Origin: Eubacteriales bacterium | GTDB taxonomy: Bacteria > Bacillota > Clostridia > Lachnospirales > Lachnospiraceae | Direction of reading: 5' to 3' | Assembly (NCBI GenBank): GCA_030533385.1 | Contig: JAUNJG010000006.1 | Span: forward strand, 1 to 64,000 | DNA length: 64,000 nucleotides | The notes under the pieces: generated by a model | What the model was told of the DNA's origin: nothing | Seen by the model: the letters and a program-made list of their open reading frames with translations, nothing else | The model's database searches: none | Shown here: positions 45,941-53,881 of the stretch, in pieces | Layout of the letters: each line of letters opens with the position of its first letter | Numbering within the stretch: position 1 is the first letter of the stretch | Translations under genes and position numbers: made by a program

Positions 45941-46256
45941 ATGGTAGTAAAAATATTTTTTGTAGAAAAGACTAGATCTTACTTTTGAATTTATCCAAAA
46001 GAAATTACCCAATGAGGTTGAAGGCATGGAAGCAGTGCTTCCGGAAGAAATTGCTGATAAGATGAAAGAACTGCTGAAAGAATATAATGCTAAAAAAGAG
46101 AAAACTTTTGAGGATATTCTGGATTTCCATGTAAAATTTGAAAGGAAACTACAAGATGGACAGTATGACATATTTGCAAATGCTGGTGGAAGATTTTCAT
46201 TCTGCGACGGTGGCAACCATAGGAGCAGATGGACATCCACAGACCAGAGTCATTGA
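45941..46256 (+). pseudogene. Degraded small ORF, unrecognised
   Basis: ATG 45941 behind GGGAGAGG encodes MVVKIFFVEKTRSYF and stops. One base shift near 45975-45985 opens a frame reading DLTFEFIQKKLPNEVEG, then MEAVLPEEIADKMKELL and an acidic/basic helical stretch to about 46147. The helical, charged composition looks like real coding sequence, but no family is recognised. The later part overlaps the start of the flavin/ferredoxin gene in a different frame. It may be the remains of a gene, or a sequencing frameshift. Confidence 0.35.
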
Positions 46257-46764
46257 TATGATGTTATATGATGAGCGGGGAGTATATTTTTTGACGGCGA
46301 AGGGAAAAGCCTTCTATACGCAGCTTATGGAACAGGCCTTTGTCGCAGTCTCTGCCACCAAGGATAAACGGGCTGTGTCTTTGCGCGGTAAAGTAAAAAA
46401 TATCGGCACTGAGAAGCTGGATGAGATTTTTGAGAAAAACCCTTATATGAAGGAGATTTACCCGGCGGATACCCGTTCTGCCCTTGAGGTATTTTGGCTG
46501 TATGAAGCACAGGGAGAATATTTTGATATCAGTGTTCCTGCACACATTGAGAGAGCAGAGATTGTAATCGGCAGCGCAAAAACGGTAAAGAATGGCTATT
46601 TTGTCGGGGAAGATTGTGATGGTTGTGCATTGTGCTATTCCGTATGTCCGCAAAAATGTATCGACCTCTCAAAAAAACCTGTAAGTATCAATCAAAATCA
46701 TTGTCTGCATTGCGGCAGATGCGTACCGGTCTGCCCGAAGCAGGCCATTCAGAAAGTGGGGTAA
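46156..46764 (+). CDS. Pyridoxamine-5'-phosphate-oxidase-like flavoprotein fused to a 2[4Fe-4S] ferredoxin
   Basis: The 202-residue protein has an FMN-binding split-barrel N-terminal domain (ATVATIGADGHPQTRVIDMM is the typical first strands) and a C-terminal bacterial-ferredoxin domain with CDGCALCYSVCPQKC (about 156-170) and CLHCGRCVPVCPKQA (about 185-199). It should pass electrons between FMN and two 4Fe-4S clusters. ATG 46156 is nine bases from AAAGGA; a TTG at 46138 is also in frame. It is three bases upstream of the macrodomain gene, suggesting co-expression with the ADP-ribosylation pair. Confidence 0.85.
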   Translation: MDSMTYLQMLVEDFHSATVATIGADGHPQTRVIDMMLYDERGVYFLTAKGKAFYTQLMEQAFVAVSATKDKRAVSLRGKVKNIGTEKLDEIFEKNPYMKEIYPADTRSALEVFWLYEAQGEYFDISVPAHIERAEIVIGSAKTVKNGYFVGEDCDGCALCYSVCPQKCIDLSKKPVSINQNHCLHCGRCVPVCPKQAIQKVG

Positions 46765-46767
46765 AGA

Positions 46768-47541
46768 ATGAACCAAGAGGAACGCAGACAGTTTTTAATT
46801 CAATATCTGTTGGAGGAAGAACCACAATATAAAAAAATAAGAATCCCATCCTCATCAGGAGAGCAAAAACAGCTTCTCCGGGGGCTGATGAATGTGCGTA
46901 TGCCGCAGGAAATCAGCGAGGATTTCCTGCGGGTACAGGATGATTATCTGACGGAAACGGTAAAAGAAAAAGGTGTGGTAGAGTTGAGTGAGCTTGTGCC
47001 GGTGCAGGAGGGCATCTATCTTTGGCAGGGAGATATCACCAGGCTTGCCGCGGACGCCATTGTCAACGCCGCCAATTCCGGCATGACGGGGTGCTACCAG
47101 CCCAACCACAACTGTATCGATAACTGCATCCACACCTTTGGCGGTGTGCAGATGCGGCTTGCCTGTGCAGAAATTATGGAGCGGCAAGGCTATGAGGAAC
47201 CGACGGGGCAGGCAAAAATCACAAAGGCTTACAACCTGCCGTGCCAATATGTCCTCCACACCGTTGGGCCAATCATCCGCGGCAAAGTGACGAAAAGAGA
47301 AGAGGAACTGCTGGCCTCCTGCTATCGCTCCTGTTTGGAGCTGGCGGCGGAATATGAATTAAGCAGTGTGGCTTTTTGCTGCATTTCCACAGGAGTATTT
47401 TGCTTCCCTAATGAGAGAGCGGCGGAAATTGCCGTGGAAACCGTAAAGAAATACAGGGCGGAAACCGGAAATAACATGGAGGTGGTGTTCAATGTTTTCA
47501 AAGATATGGACAAAGAAATCTACGAAAAACTGCTGCGATGA
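46768..47541 (+). CDS. Zinc-type macrodomain protein-ADP-ribose hydrolase
   Basis: The 257-residue protein carries a macrodomain with WQGDITRLAADAIVNAANSG (about 86-105) and the insertion GCYQPNHNCIDNCIH (108-122), whose Cys/His residues fit the zinc site of the SirTM-linked macrodomain class. ISTGVFCFPNERAAEIA is the second ADP-ribose loop. An N-terminal extension of about 75 residues is typical of this class. In staphylococci and streptococci such proteins remove the ADP-ribose that SirTM attaches. Its 3' end overlaps the sirtuin gene by 50 bases. Confidence 0.9.
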   Translation: MNQEERRQFLIQYLLEEEPQYKKIRIPSSSGEQKQLLRGLMNVRMPQEISEDFLRVQDDYLTETVKEKGVVELSELVPVQEGIYLWQGDITRLAADAIVNAANSGMTGCYQPNHNCIDNCIHTFGGVQMRLACAEIMERQGYEEPTGQAKITKAYNLPCQYVLHTVGPIIRGKVTKREEELLASCYRSCLELAAEYELSSVAFCCISTGVFCFPNERAAEIAVETVKKYRAETGNNMEVVFNVFKDMDKEIYEKLLR

Positions 47542-48397
47542 CACAGACCGGAGCCCGAAAATTCCGGATGAAAGCCACCGGATGAAAACCGCTCTGGAGG
47601 AAGCCGATACGGTAATCATTGGTGCCGGAGCAGGACTTTCCACGGCAGCGGGATTTATTTATAGTGGAGAGAGGTTTCAGAAATATTTTGCCGATTTTAT
47701 AGAAAAGTACGGATTTCGAGATATGTATTCCGGCGGCTTTTATTCCTTTGAAACGTTGGAGGAGTATTGGGCATATTGGAGCCGGTACATTTTTATCAAT
47801 CGTTATTTGGATGCGCCTAAGCCGGTTTACCGGCAGCTTTATGAACTGGTAAAGGAGAAAGATTATTTCGTGCTGACCACCAATGTGGACCATCAATTCC
47901 AGAAAGCGGGCTTTGACAAAAAACGGCTGTTTTACACCCAGGGAGATTTTGGCTTATTCCAGTGTAGTGAGCCGTGCCATAAGAAAACCTATGACAATGA
48001 GGCAATCATCCGGCAGATGATGGAGCAGCAAAAGGATATGAAAATCCCATCGGAACTGGTTCCACGCTGCCCTGTCTGTGGGAAACCCATGACAATGAAT
48101 CTTCGTGCAGATAACACATTTGTGGAGGATGCAGGCTGGCATACAGCGTCAGAACGTTACGCAGACTTTCTAAGACGACATAAAAAACAAAATACGCTGT
48201 TTTTGGAATTGGGCACCGGTATGAATACGCCTTCCATAATAAAGTTTAGTTTTTGGCGTATGGTACACGAATGGCCGCATGCGATTTATGCCTGTATCAA
48301 TCTGAATGAGGCATATGCGCCGAAAGAAATTCAAAATAATTCTATCTGTATCAGTGCGGATATTGGAGAAGTGCTGAACAAATTACAAATCGAATAA
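47492..48397 (+). CDS. sirTM: Class M sirtuin (SirTM), protein ADP-ribosyltransferase
   Basis: The 301-residue protein has the sirtuin NAD-binding GAGAGLSTAAGF (44-55), TTNVDHQF with Asn131, and TQGDF with Gln150 where deacetylase sirtuins have the catalytic His in HG. The Asn/Gln pair with 19-residue spacing matches the SirTM of streptococci, which ADP-ribosylates rather than deacylates. Zinc ligands Cys158, Cys162, Cys193 and Cys196 are present. ATG 47492 has GGAGGTG seven bases upstream, though inside the macrodomain gene; the later in-frame ATG at 47582 would trim 30 residues. No GcvH-L or lipoate ligase is adjacent. Confidence 0.88.
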   Translation: MFSKIWTKKSTKNCCDDTDRSPKIPDESHRMKTALEEADTVIIGAGAGLSTAAGFIYSGERFQKYFADFIEKYGFRDMYSGGFYSFETLEEYWAYWSRYIFINRYLDAPKPVYRQLYELVKEKDYFVLTTNVDHQFQKAGFDKKRLFYTQGDFGLFQCSEPCHKKTYDNEAIIRQMMEQQKDMKIPSELVPRCPVCGKPMTMNLRADNTFVEDAGWHTASERYADFLRRHKKQNTLFLELGTGMNTPSIIKFSFWRMVHEWPHAIYACINLNEAYAPKEIQNNSICISADIGEVLNKLQIE

Positions 48398-48419
48398 GAA
48401 GCATTTATGCTGATTGCCG

Positions 48420-48454
48420 AGGACGTTTCATCTTATAGGTGGATGTCCTTTTTT
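48420..48454 (+). terminator. Terminator after the sirtuin
   Basis: AGGACGTTT and GGATGTCCT pair (with G-U pairs) around a 12-base loop, followed by TTTTTT. Confidence 0.6.
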
Positions 48455-48479
48455 AATATCTATTTTTAAGGAGGAAACC

Positions 48480-48645
48480 ATGCAAGAAGCTTTTGGAAAC
48501 TGTGTACAAAGCCACCGATGAACTGGATTATCATCCACGAGGATTACCGCAGACGATAGCCGACACCATGCGCTATCTCAAGGATGAAAACAAAAAGCTA
48601 CAGGAAAGATACTTAGAGCCTTGTTTGTGTCTTTTTTCGGGATGA
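48480..48645 (+). pseudogene. Short broken ORF after AAGGAGG, unrecognised
   Basis: In the 322-base gap between the sirtuin and the next gene, a perfect AAGGAGG leads to ATG 48480, which stops after 13 codons. Dropping one base after the ATG gives a 50-codon frame starting KKLLETVYKATDELDYHP and continuing RGLPQTIADTMRYLKDE to TGA at 48643. The composition looks coding. The family is unknown. The rest of the gap to 48719 shows nothing. Confidence 0.35.
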
Positions 48646-48719
48646 AAATCGGGCAAAAATCTCTTTCCAAGCCGTTCAAAAAATCACACAAGGTATTTGT
48701 ACTGACCTGTGGTTATACA

Positions 48720-49016
48720 TTATTCGGTAAATCCAAACCAGACCAAAAGGACAATTCCTACTAATAAGAAAAAAATTCCTGCTTGATGATATGGTTTTTC
48801 TTCATATTGCTTATGTTTATAGAGCAAATCGAAAGCAATTCCGAAAAATAGCAGAGATAAACTGCCTTTCCATGCGGGATTACCTTTTATCAAGCACATA
48901 ATCGTTAAAATTTGTGTGGCTGGAATTACATATTCCAAGGAATGAACTTTAGCCTGCATATCTATTTGTTCGTCTTTTTCGTCCTTAACGGGTCTTTGTT
49001 TCGGCAGCTGTTTCAT
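48720..49016 (-). CDS. Small membrane protein, about 98 residues (possibly DUF6442)
   Basis: The product has a charged N-terminal third (about 1-27) and three hydrophobic segments (about 29-43, 51-67, 80-96). I do not recognise a function; DUF6442-like proteins have similar size and layout. Minus-strand ATG at 49016 follows AAGGAGGACAATTACT. It is the last gene of a minus-strand group led by the lipoprotein at 49739. Confidence 0.6.
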   Translation of the reverse strand: MKQLPKQRPVKDEKDEQIDMQAKVHSLEYVIPATQILTIMCLIKGNPAWKGSLSLLFFGIAFDLLYKHKQYEEKPYHQAGIFFLLVGIVLLVWFGFTE

Positions 49017-49030
49017 AGTAATTGTCCTCC

Positions 49031-49114
49031 TTAATTTTTGGATTCATAGTACATATATGCGAATATTTCGCTAAACATGGATATAGCAAAGGCAAACGTT
49101 AATCCCACGACCAT
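49031..49114 (-). CDS. Possible tiny transmembrane peptide
   Basis: On the minus strand, between the lipoprotein and the 98-residue membrane protein, a 27-residue frame MVVGLTFAFAISMFSEIFAY plus a short polar end is a plausible single membrane helix. The SD AAGGAAAGG just upstream serves an ATG at 49131 that reads MINLLPWSWD in another frame and stops; a one-base change would join the two. Real micropeptide, broken gene, or chance. Confidence 0.3.
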   Translation of the reverse strand: MVVGLTFAFAISMFSEIFAYMYYESKN

Positions 49115-49145
49115 GGTAATAAATTTATCATATCCTTTCCTTATA

Positions 49146-49739
49146 TTATTTTCCTGCCGGATAAAGAATAACACTCTCTATTTTTTCCGGAGCAAAGAAG
49201 GTTGCTTTTAGTATCATGCGATATGGAAAGGTTTGGTCTTTCCCATTCAGGTAAAATACGTTTTCTCCCTTTTTTAAAAATATACCTCTGGTAAGCCATA
49301 TATCTTTATAATTTTCTTTGGAAGTTTGTGATAAATAGAATGAGGATAAAGGCTCTAATGAGGTTTCAGTACCATTGTCTGCTTTTAATTCACAACAAAA
49401 TAAAGCTCCTTCTTTTCCATAAGTATCATAGGTATACTGTAAAGAAATATCGGTATCCTCTTTTGCCGTAACAGCAAGAAAAATAGATTTATCTTCCGGG
49501 AGCGTATTGGCTGGTTCTGCCATACTTTCTATTTCCATTGCAACAGTCCCGTCCTCTGAAATTTCTAATTCTTTCGGTTCTTGTAATTCTTTCTGATTAT
49601 AAATAGTTTCATCGCTTACAGCGCTTTCCGTATGTTTGCTTTCATCAATGCTGGAACTTGTGTTTTGGCAGCCTGTAAAAATAAATGCCAGAATAACAAT
49701 CGTCATAAATATCGCTGTTTTGGTCATAGACTTTTGCAT
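49146..49739 (-). CDS. Putative lipoprotein, unknown function
   Basis: The 197-residue protein has a signal peptide with lipobox FTGC (Cys24), a Ser/Glu-rich linker (about 25-70), and a beta-rich C-terminal domain (about 85-195) with VFYLNGKDQTF. It resembles no family I can name. ATG 49739 (minus) lies behind AAGGAG and a good promoter at 49787-49815. Its neighbours on the same strand are small membrane proteins, so a surface-associated role is likely (inference). Confidence 0.65.
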   Translation of the reverse strand: MQKSMTKTAIFMTIVILAFIFTGCQNTSSSIDESKHTESAVSDETIYNQKELQEPKELEISEDGTVAMEIESMAEPANTLPEDKSIFLAVTAKEDTDISLQYTYDTYGKEGALFCCELKADNGTETSLEPLSSFYLSQTSKENYKDIWLTRGIFLKKGENVFYLNGKDQTFPYRMILKATFFAPEKIESVILYPAGK

Positions 49740-49786
49740 AGATTCTCCTTCTAAAATCTAACAGAATAAATATGTTTGCTTTTTCG

Positions 49787-49815
49787 ATTATACTATATAC
49801 ATACGCATTGTACAA
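49787..49815 (-). promoter_or_regulatory. Promoter of the minus-strand lipoprotein group
   Basis: On the minus strand, TTGTAC (49815-49810) and TATAAT (49792-49787) are 17 bases apart, about 47 bases before the lipoprotein start. Confidence 0.7.
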
Positions 49816-49890
49816 TGAAAATCATTAGATTACCACTTCATGAAAGGATGAATGTGTCCGATGCGATTCAAAGTATTTTTGAATATATTA

Positions 49891-49930
49891 AGAGGGGACT
49901 GTTTCTAAGACGCAGTCCTCTTTTTCTTTT
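49891..49930 (+). terminator. Plus-strand terminator hairpin in the gap before yqeC
   Basis: AGAGGGGACTG and CAGTCCTCTTT pair, followed by TTTTTCTTTT. There is no clear + strand gene feeding it; a 49-codon frame from 49815 (MKIIRLPLHERMNVSD...) ends across it and is not convincing. It may be a remnant. Confidence 0.55.
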
Positions 49931-50002
49931 GATAACGGAGTGTGGAGTGTTATGTATATCCTGATACATGTTTGGATATTCCCCGTCTGCCTAACCTGAC
50001 AG

Positions 50003-50812
50003 TTATTTCAAAGAGACAAGATGGCAGTTTATGCCCTTGTCTCTGATTCTTTTTGTCTGTTTCCAGAAATCTGCCCGCTCCTTTTCTGTCAGTAAATCCG
50101 CCTGGTTAAAAACTATGTGAAAGTTTCTATTTTCCACGTTTTTAAAAAGGCCGGACGGAGAGGAGGCAAGCTCCATGAGAGTGTCCGTGGTGATGCGTTG
50201 TTCCTCACCGTGAAAGGTGTTTGCCAAAGAAGGAAAGCTTGCCAGTCCTTCCTCTAGTCCAAACATACAATCTGCGGCCTTTTGATGGAGACAGGACAGG
50301 CCGATGACGCCGATGACCATGTCGGTGCCGGGATAAAAAACCGGCTCGCCCTCCCGTGGGATTTTCACCGGAAGCCTCCTGGAGCCGTCGCCCTCGCACA
50401 GAATATAATCGGGAAGGGAGGCGACGGATTTCAAAAAGGACAGGGAAGGAGAGCGCCATTTTACGCCTGCATCAAGCTTTTTGGCAGGGATACCAAGGGC
50501 TACGAGAGAAGACTGGGAAAATGCATCACGAAGCTGGAAACTATTTTCAGAAGTAACCAAAACAGCTTCGGATAAATCTGTCGGCTCCATGATGTGGGTG
50601 GTGGTGGTAAGGAGGGTACGATTGCCTGTCTGGGACAGCTCTCGTCCCAGAGCGTAGAGGAGGGAGGTTTTCCCTCCGGCTCCCACCAGGGTGATGATAC
50701 GGCTGTGTTTCAGGTGGAAAAGGGCAGAAAGAGTGGTGTTTTCTGCAGGTAAATTTGATTCATCTGGATGGATGATATAATTTTTAATTGTGGAAGAAAA
50801 AAAGAGTTTCAT
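50003..50812 (-). CDS. yqeC: YqeC-type selenium-dependent hydroxylase accessory protein
   Basis: The 269-residue protein has a Walker A motif [13 protein letters not shown] near residue 45, a [11 protein letters not shown] segment, and [14 protein letters not shown], matching the YqeC family found with selenium-dependent molybdenum hydroxylases. Its biochemical role is not established; a nucleotide-dependent step in cofactor maturation is assumed. Minus-strand ATG 50812 follows GGGAGGAG; an upstream in-frame start would lack the SD. It is divergent from selD-yedF-yqeB. Confidence 0.82.
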   Translation of the reverse strand: MKLFFSSTIKNYIIHPDESNLPAENTTLSALFHLKHSRIITLVGAGGKTSLLYALGRELSQTGNRTLLTTTTHIMEPTDLSEAVLVTSENSFQLRDAFSQSSLVALGIPAKKLDAGVKWRSPSLSFLKSVASLPDYILCEGDGSRRLPVKIPREGEPVFYPGTDMVIGVIGLSCLHQKAADCMFGLEEGLASFPSLANTFHGEEQRITTDTLMELASSPSGLFKNVENRNFHIVFNQADLLTEKERADFWKQTKRIRDKGINCHLVSLK

Positions 50813-50965
50813 GTGCTCCTCCCATATATAGATGATACATATAAATCCCAATATTTATTGGCAATACTTATAAATGACCGTCATTCATTGCAAAGAATGG
50901 ATAAATTTGTTACAGTGATAAGTAAAGTATATCATATCACAGAAGAAAACGGAGGTGTATTTTTC

Positions 50966-51994
50966 ATGGAAGAAAAAATTGAATTTTGCCGGGGCGGCGG
51001 TTGCACAGCCAAACTGGGGCCGGGAGTTTTGGAGAGGGTCTTGAGCAGACTTCCAAAAGGAAAAAAGGATGAAAATCTGCTCATCGGCTTTGACAGCCAC
51101 GACGATGCTGCTGTTTATAAAATCAGCGAGGATACGGCTATTGTGCAGACGTTGGATTTTTTTCCGCCTATGGTGGAAGATCCCTATACCTTTGGCAAGA
51201 TAGCGGCGGCCAACGCTCTCAGTGATATTTATGCCATGGGAGGAGAAGTACGGACAGCTTTAAACATCGTGTGCTTTCCGGAAAAAATGGACTTAAATGT
51301 GCTGGGAGAAATTATGCGGGGCGGCCAGGAGAAGGTGAACGAGGCCGGAGGAACTTTGGCCGGCGGTCATTCCATTGCCGATGACAGTGTAAAGTATGGA
51401 TTGTCTGTCACCGGAACAGTGCATCCCGACCATATCCTGCCCAATGACGGCTGTGAAGAAGGAGATATTTTGATTTTGACGAAGCCTCTGGGCGTGGGAA
51501 TCATTGCCACAGCCAATCGGGTGGGGGAAGTATCAAAAGAAGCGATGAAGCAGGCAGAAGAATCTATGATGACGCTGAATAAATATGCGGCGGAAATTGC
51601 CCGGAATTATGAAGTACATGGTTGTACGGATATTACTGGTTTTGGGTTTCTGGGGCATCTCCATGAGATGATGCACGGAGAATATTCCTGTCGGATTTTT
51701 GCGTCGTCAGTGCCTTACATCGAAGAAGCCTACGGCTGTGCCGAAGAGTTTTTGCTGACGGCGGCAGGACAGAGAAATCGAAATTATGTGGAAGCCTATG
51801 TGGACTTTGGCGGAATTTCGTTTCCGATGGAAGAAATCCTGTTAGACCCACAGACTTCCGGCGGACTGCTCATCAGCGTGGCTGCCTCTGAGGCGGACGC
51901 TTTATTGGAGGAGTTAAGTTCACTGTCTCTTCCATGCGCCATGGTGGGAGAAGTGATTCAAAAACAGGAAAAAGAAATTTTAGTACAGCAATAA
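50966..51994 (+). CDS. selD: Selenide, water dikinase (selenophosphate synthetase)
   Basis: The 342-residue enzyme has [10 protein letters not shown] with the catalytic Cys13 (TGC, not a UGA selenocysteine codon), [30 protein letters not shown] and TLAGGHSI. It makes selenophosphate from selenide and ATP, the Se donor for selenocysteine, selenouridine or the Se-cofactor. selA, selB and selU are not here; the neighbours yedF, yqeB, yqeC point to labile-selenium molybdenum hydroxylases as at least one use. ATG 50966 behind GGAGGTG. Confidence 0.96.
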   Translation: MEEKIEFCRGGGCTAKLGPGVLERVLSRLPKGKKDENLLIGFDSHDDAAVYKISEDTAIVQTLDFFPPMVEDPYTFGKIAAANALSDIYAMGGEVRTALNIVCFPEKMDLNVLGEIMRGGQEKVNEAGGTLAGGHSIADDSVKYGLSVTGTVHPDHILPNDGCEEGDILILTKPLGVGIIATANRVGEVSKEAMKQAEESMMTLNKYAAEIARNYEVHGCTDITGFGFLGHLHEMMHGEYSCRIFASSVPYIEEAYGCAEEFLLTAAGQRNRNYVEAYVDFGGISFPMEEILLDPQTSGGLLISVAASEADALLEELSSLSLPCAMVGEVIQKQEKEILVQQ

Positions 51995-52057
51995 AAATCA
52001 GAGTCAGAAGATTAAAATCTCTCTTGGCTTTGCTATCATAAAAAGGAGACCAAAACT

Positions 52058-52687
52058 ATGATTCAAGTAAATGCTATGGGCGATACCTGCCCGATTCCCG
52101 TAATTAAGACGAAACAGGCCATCAAAAGTATGACAGGAGCCGATACGGTGGAAGTGCTGGTGGATAATGAAATCGCCGTACAGAATCTGACCAAGATGGC
52201 GAAACAAAAACAGTATGAATGTCGTGCTGAAAAAATATCTGACGACGAATATCACGTATATATCACCGTGGGAGAAAATGAACAGGCTGCTGCACCACAG
52301 GAATCGATAGCAGCGCAGGAGGAGGTTTCCTGCATTCCGGACGGCAGGAAGAAAAACAAGGTGGTTGTTCTTCGCTCCGGGAAAATGGGGGAGGGCAGCG
52401 ATGAGCTGGGAACCGCTCTTATGAAAAACTTTATTTATGCTCTGACAGAGCTGGACGAGCTGCCGGGAACCATCCTGTTATATAACGGCGGGGCGGCATT
52501 ATCCTGTGAAGGGTCTGATTCTCTGGAAGATTTAAAATTGCTGGAAGCGCAGGGCGTGGAAATCATGACCTGTGGCGCCTGCCTGAATTACTATGGCCTG
52601 ACGGAAAAGCTTGCGGTAGGCTCTGTCACCAATATGTATTCCATTGTGGAGACCATGGCGGCAGCAGACAGCATCATCTGCCCGTAA
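52058..52687 (+). CDS. yedF: Sulfurtransferase-like selenium metabolism protein YedF
   Basis: The 209-residue protein combines an N-terminal TusA/SirA domain with CPIP (Cys11) and a C-terminal DsrE-like domain (about 100-205) with VVLRSGKMGEG and TCGACLNYYG. The family is associated with selenium use; the Cys residues could carry selenium or sulphur. It lies 63 bases after selD and 21 before yqeB. Confidence 0.88.
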   Translation: MIQVNAMGDTCPIPVIKTKQAIKSMTGADTVEVLVDNEIAVQNLTKMAKQKQYECRAEKISDDEYHVYITVGENEQAAAPQESIAAQEEVSCIPDGRKKNKVVVLRSGKMGEGSDELGTALMKNFIYALTELDELPGTILLYNGGAALSCEGSDSLEDLKLLEAQGVEIMTCGACLNYYGLTEKLAVGSVTNMYSIVETMAAADSIICP

Positions 52688-52708
52688 ACAGAAAGGTGTC
52701 AGATAGAA

Positions 52709-53539
52709 ATGAAGCGAAAACAACAACAATGGAAAGAGAATCTTATCATCGTCCGGGGCGGCGGAGACATTGCCACCGGAACCATCTACAAGCTGTTTCA
52801 GTGTGGATTTCCACTTCTGGTGCTGGAAATTGCCAATCCAAGCTGCATTCGAAGAACCATCAGTTTTTGTGAGGCGGTATTTGATGAGGAAGTTATGGTG
52901 GAGAATGTTTCGGCAAAAAAGGTTTCTTCTCTGGAGGAAGCTTATGAAGCCTATCTGGAAGAAAAAATTCCGGTGATGGTGGATGCAGAAGGAGAAATGA
53001 TTCGGGAGAGCCGTCCTGCGGCAGTGGTGGACGCCATTTTGGCAAAGAGAAATCTGGGAACGACCATCAACGATGCACCGGTGGTTATCGGTGTGGGGCC
53101 TGGATTTACGGCCGGAGAAGATGTTCATGCGGTGGTGGAAACAATGAGAGGGCATAATCTGGGAAGAGTTCTCTATGAAGGAAGCGCCGCACCGAATACA
53201 GGGATACCGGGTATCATTGCCGGTTATGGGAAAGAGAGGGTGATTCATGCACCGTGTTCCGGTACGCTTCACATAGAAAGGCAGATTGGCGAGACGGTGG
53301 AGCAGGGAGAAACCATTGCGGTGATAGATGGTACGCCTGTGCCTGCCACCTTGTCCGGTGTGCTTCGGGGAATGATCCGGGAAGGCTATGAGGTGCATAA
53401 GGGCTTGAAAATAGCAGATATTGACCCACGGATTTCAGAAAAGGAGAATTGTTTCCGTATTTCGGACAAGGCTCGCTGTGTGGCGGGGGGAGTATTGGAA
53501 GCAATTATGCATCTTGCTGCCAAAGGAGAGCAATCATGA
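52709..53539 (+). CDS. yqeB: YqeB, selenium-dependent molybdenum hydroxylase system protein (EF2563 family)
   Basis: The 276-residue protein has the NAD(P)-like VRGGGDIATGTIYKL segment near residue 15, an NDAPVVIGVGPGF motif, and a C-terminal biotin/lipoyl-like region with HIERQIGETVEQGETI. YqeB co-occurs with selenium-dependent xanthine dehydrogenase-type enzymes and is assumed to help install Se at the molybdenum. It overlaps the next gene by four bases. Confidence 0.87.
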   Translation: MKRKQQQWKENLIIVRGGGDIATGTIYKLFQCGFPLLVLEIANPSCIRRTISFCEAVFDEEVMVENVSAKKVSSLEEAYEAYLEEKIPVMVDAEGEMIRESRPAAVVDAILAKRNLGTTINDAPVVIGVGPGFTAGEDVHAVVETMRGHNLGRVLYEGSAAPNTGIPGIIAGYGKERVIHAPCSGTLHIERQIGETVEQGETIAVIDGTPVPATLSGVLRGMIREGYEVHKGLKIADIDPRISEKENCFRISDKARCVAGGVLEAIMHLAAKGEQS

Positions 53540-53772
53540 GAAAAAAAGAGAAGAAAACGGTCATCACCTTTGCTACCACCACGGCGGCCATTCGGATGGA
53601 GACTCTCTGTAAAGAAAGGAATCTTCCCGGACGGTTGATTCCTGTGCCCACTGCCATCACGGCGGGCTGCGGTCTGTCCTGGGCGCTATATCCGGAAGAA
53701 AAAGCGCCGGTTCTTGCCATGATGGAAGAAACCGGCCTGGAGGCGGAAGGAATTTATGAATTGATGATATAA
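53536..53772 (+). CDS. DUF3343 protein (putative Se/S carrier)
   Basis: The 78-residue protein has FATTTAAIRMETLCKE and the conserved end IPVPTAITAGCGLSW with an invariant-type Cys in the CG motif. DUF3343 members are small proteins that appear in selenium-utilisation loci and may carry selenium on that Cys (inference). It starts within the yqeB stop (ATGA), so it belongs to the selD operon. Confidence 0.8.
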   Translation: MRKKEKKTVITFATTTAAIRMETLCKERNLPGRLIPVPTAITAGCGLSWALYPEEKAPVLAMMEETGLEAEGIYELMI

Positions 53773-53823
53773 TATGCGGCGTCATTTTGGCAAAACGGCT
53801 TGGCATATAAACGTAATAGAACA

Positions 53824-53862
53824 AAAAAAGATAGCCAGGAGTTTTATCGGCTATCTTTTTTT
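53824..53862. terminator. Bidirectional terminator between the selenium operon and dacA
   Basis: AAAAAAGATAGCC pairs with GGCTATCTTTTTT around a 12-base loop, giving a T-run on both strands. It ends the selD operon on + and the carboxypeptidase gene on -. Confidence 0.9.
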
Positions 53863-53881
53863 GACATATCCAGATTTTCGC

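Noticed and set aside
49776..49964. 62-codon + strand frame before yqeC
   Set aside because: It reads through a terminator hairpin, overlaps the minus-strand promoter and has no ribosome binding site.
50966..51030. Possible selenocysteine (UGA) in selD
   Set aside because: The catalytic position is TGC (Cys); no in-frame TGA occurs in the gene.
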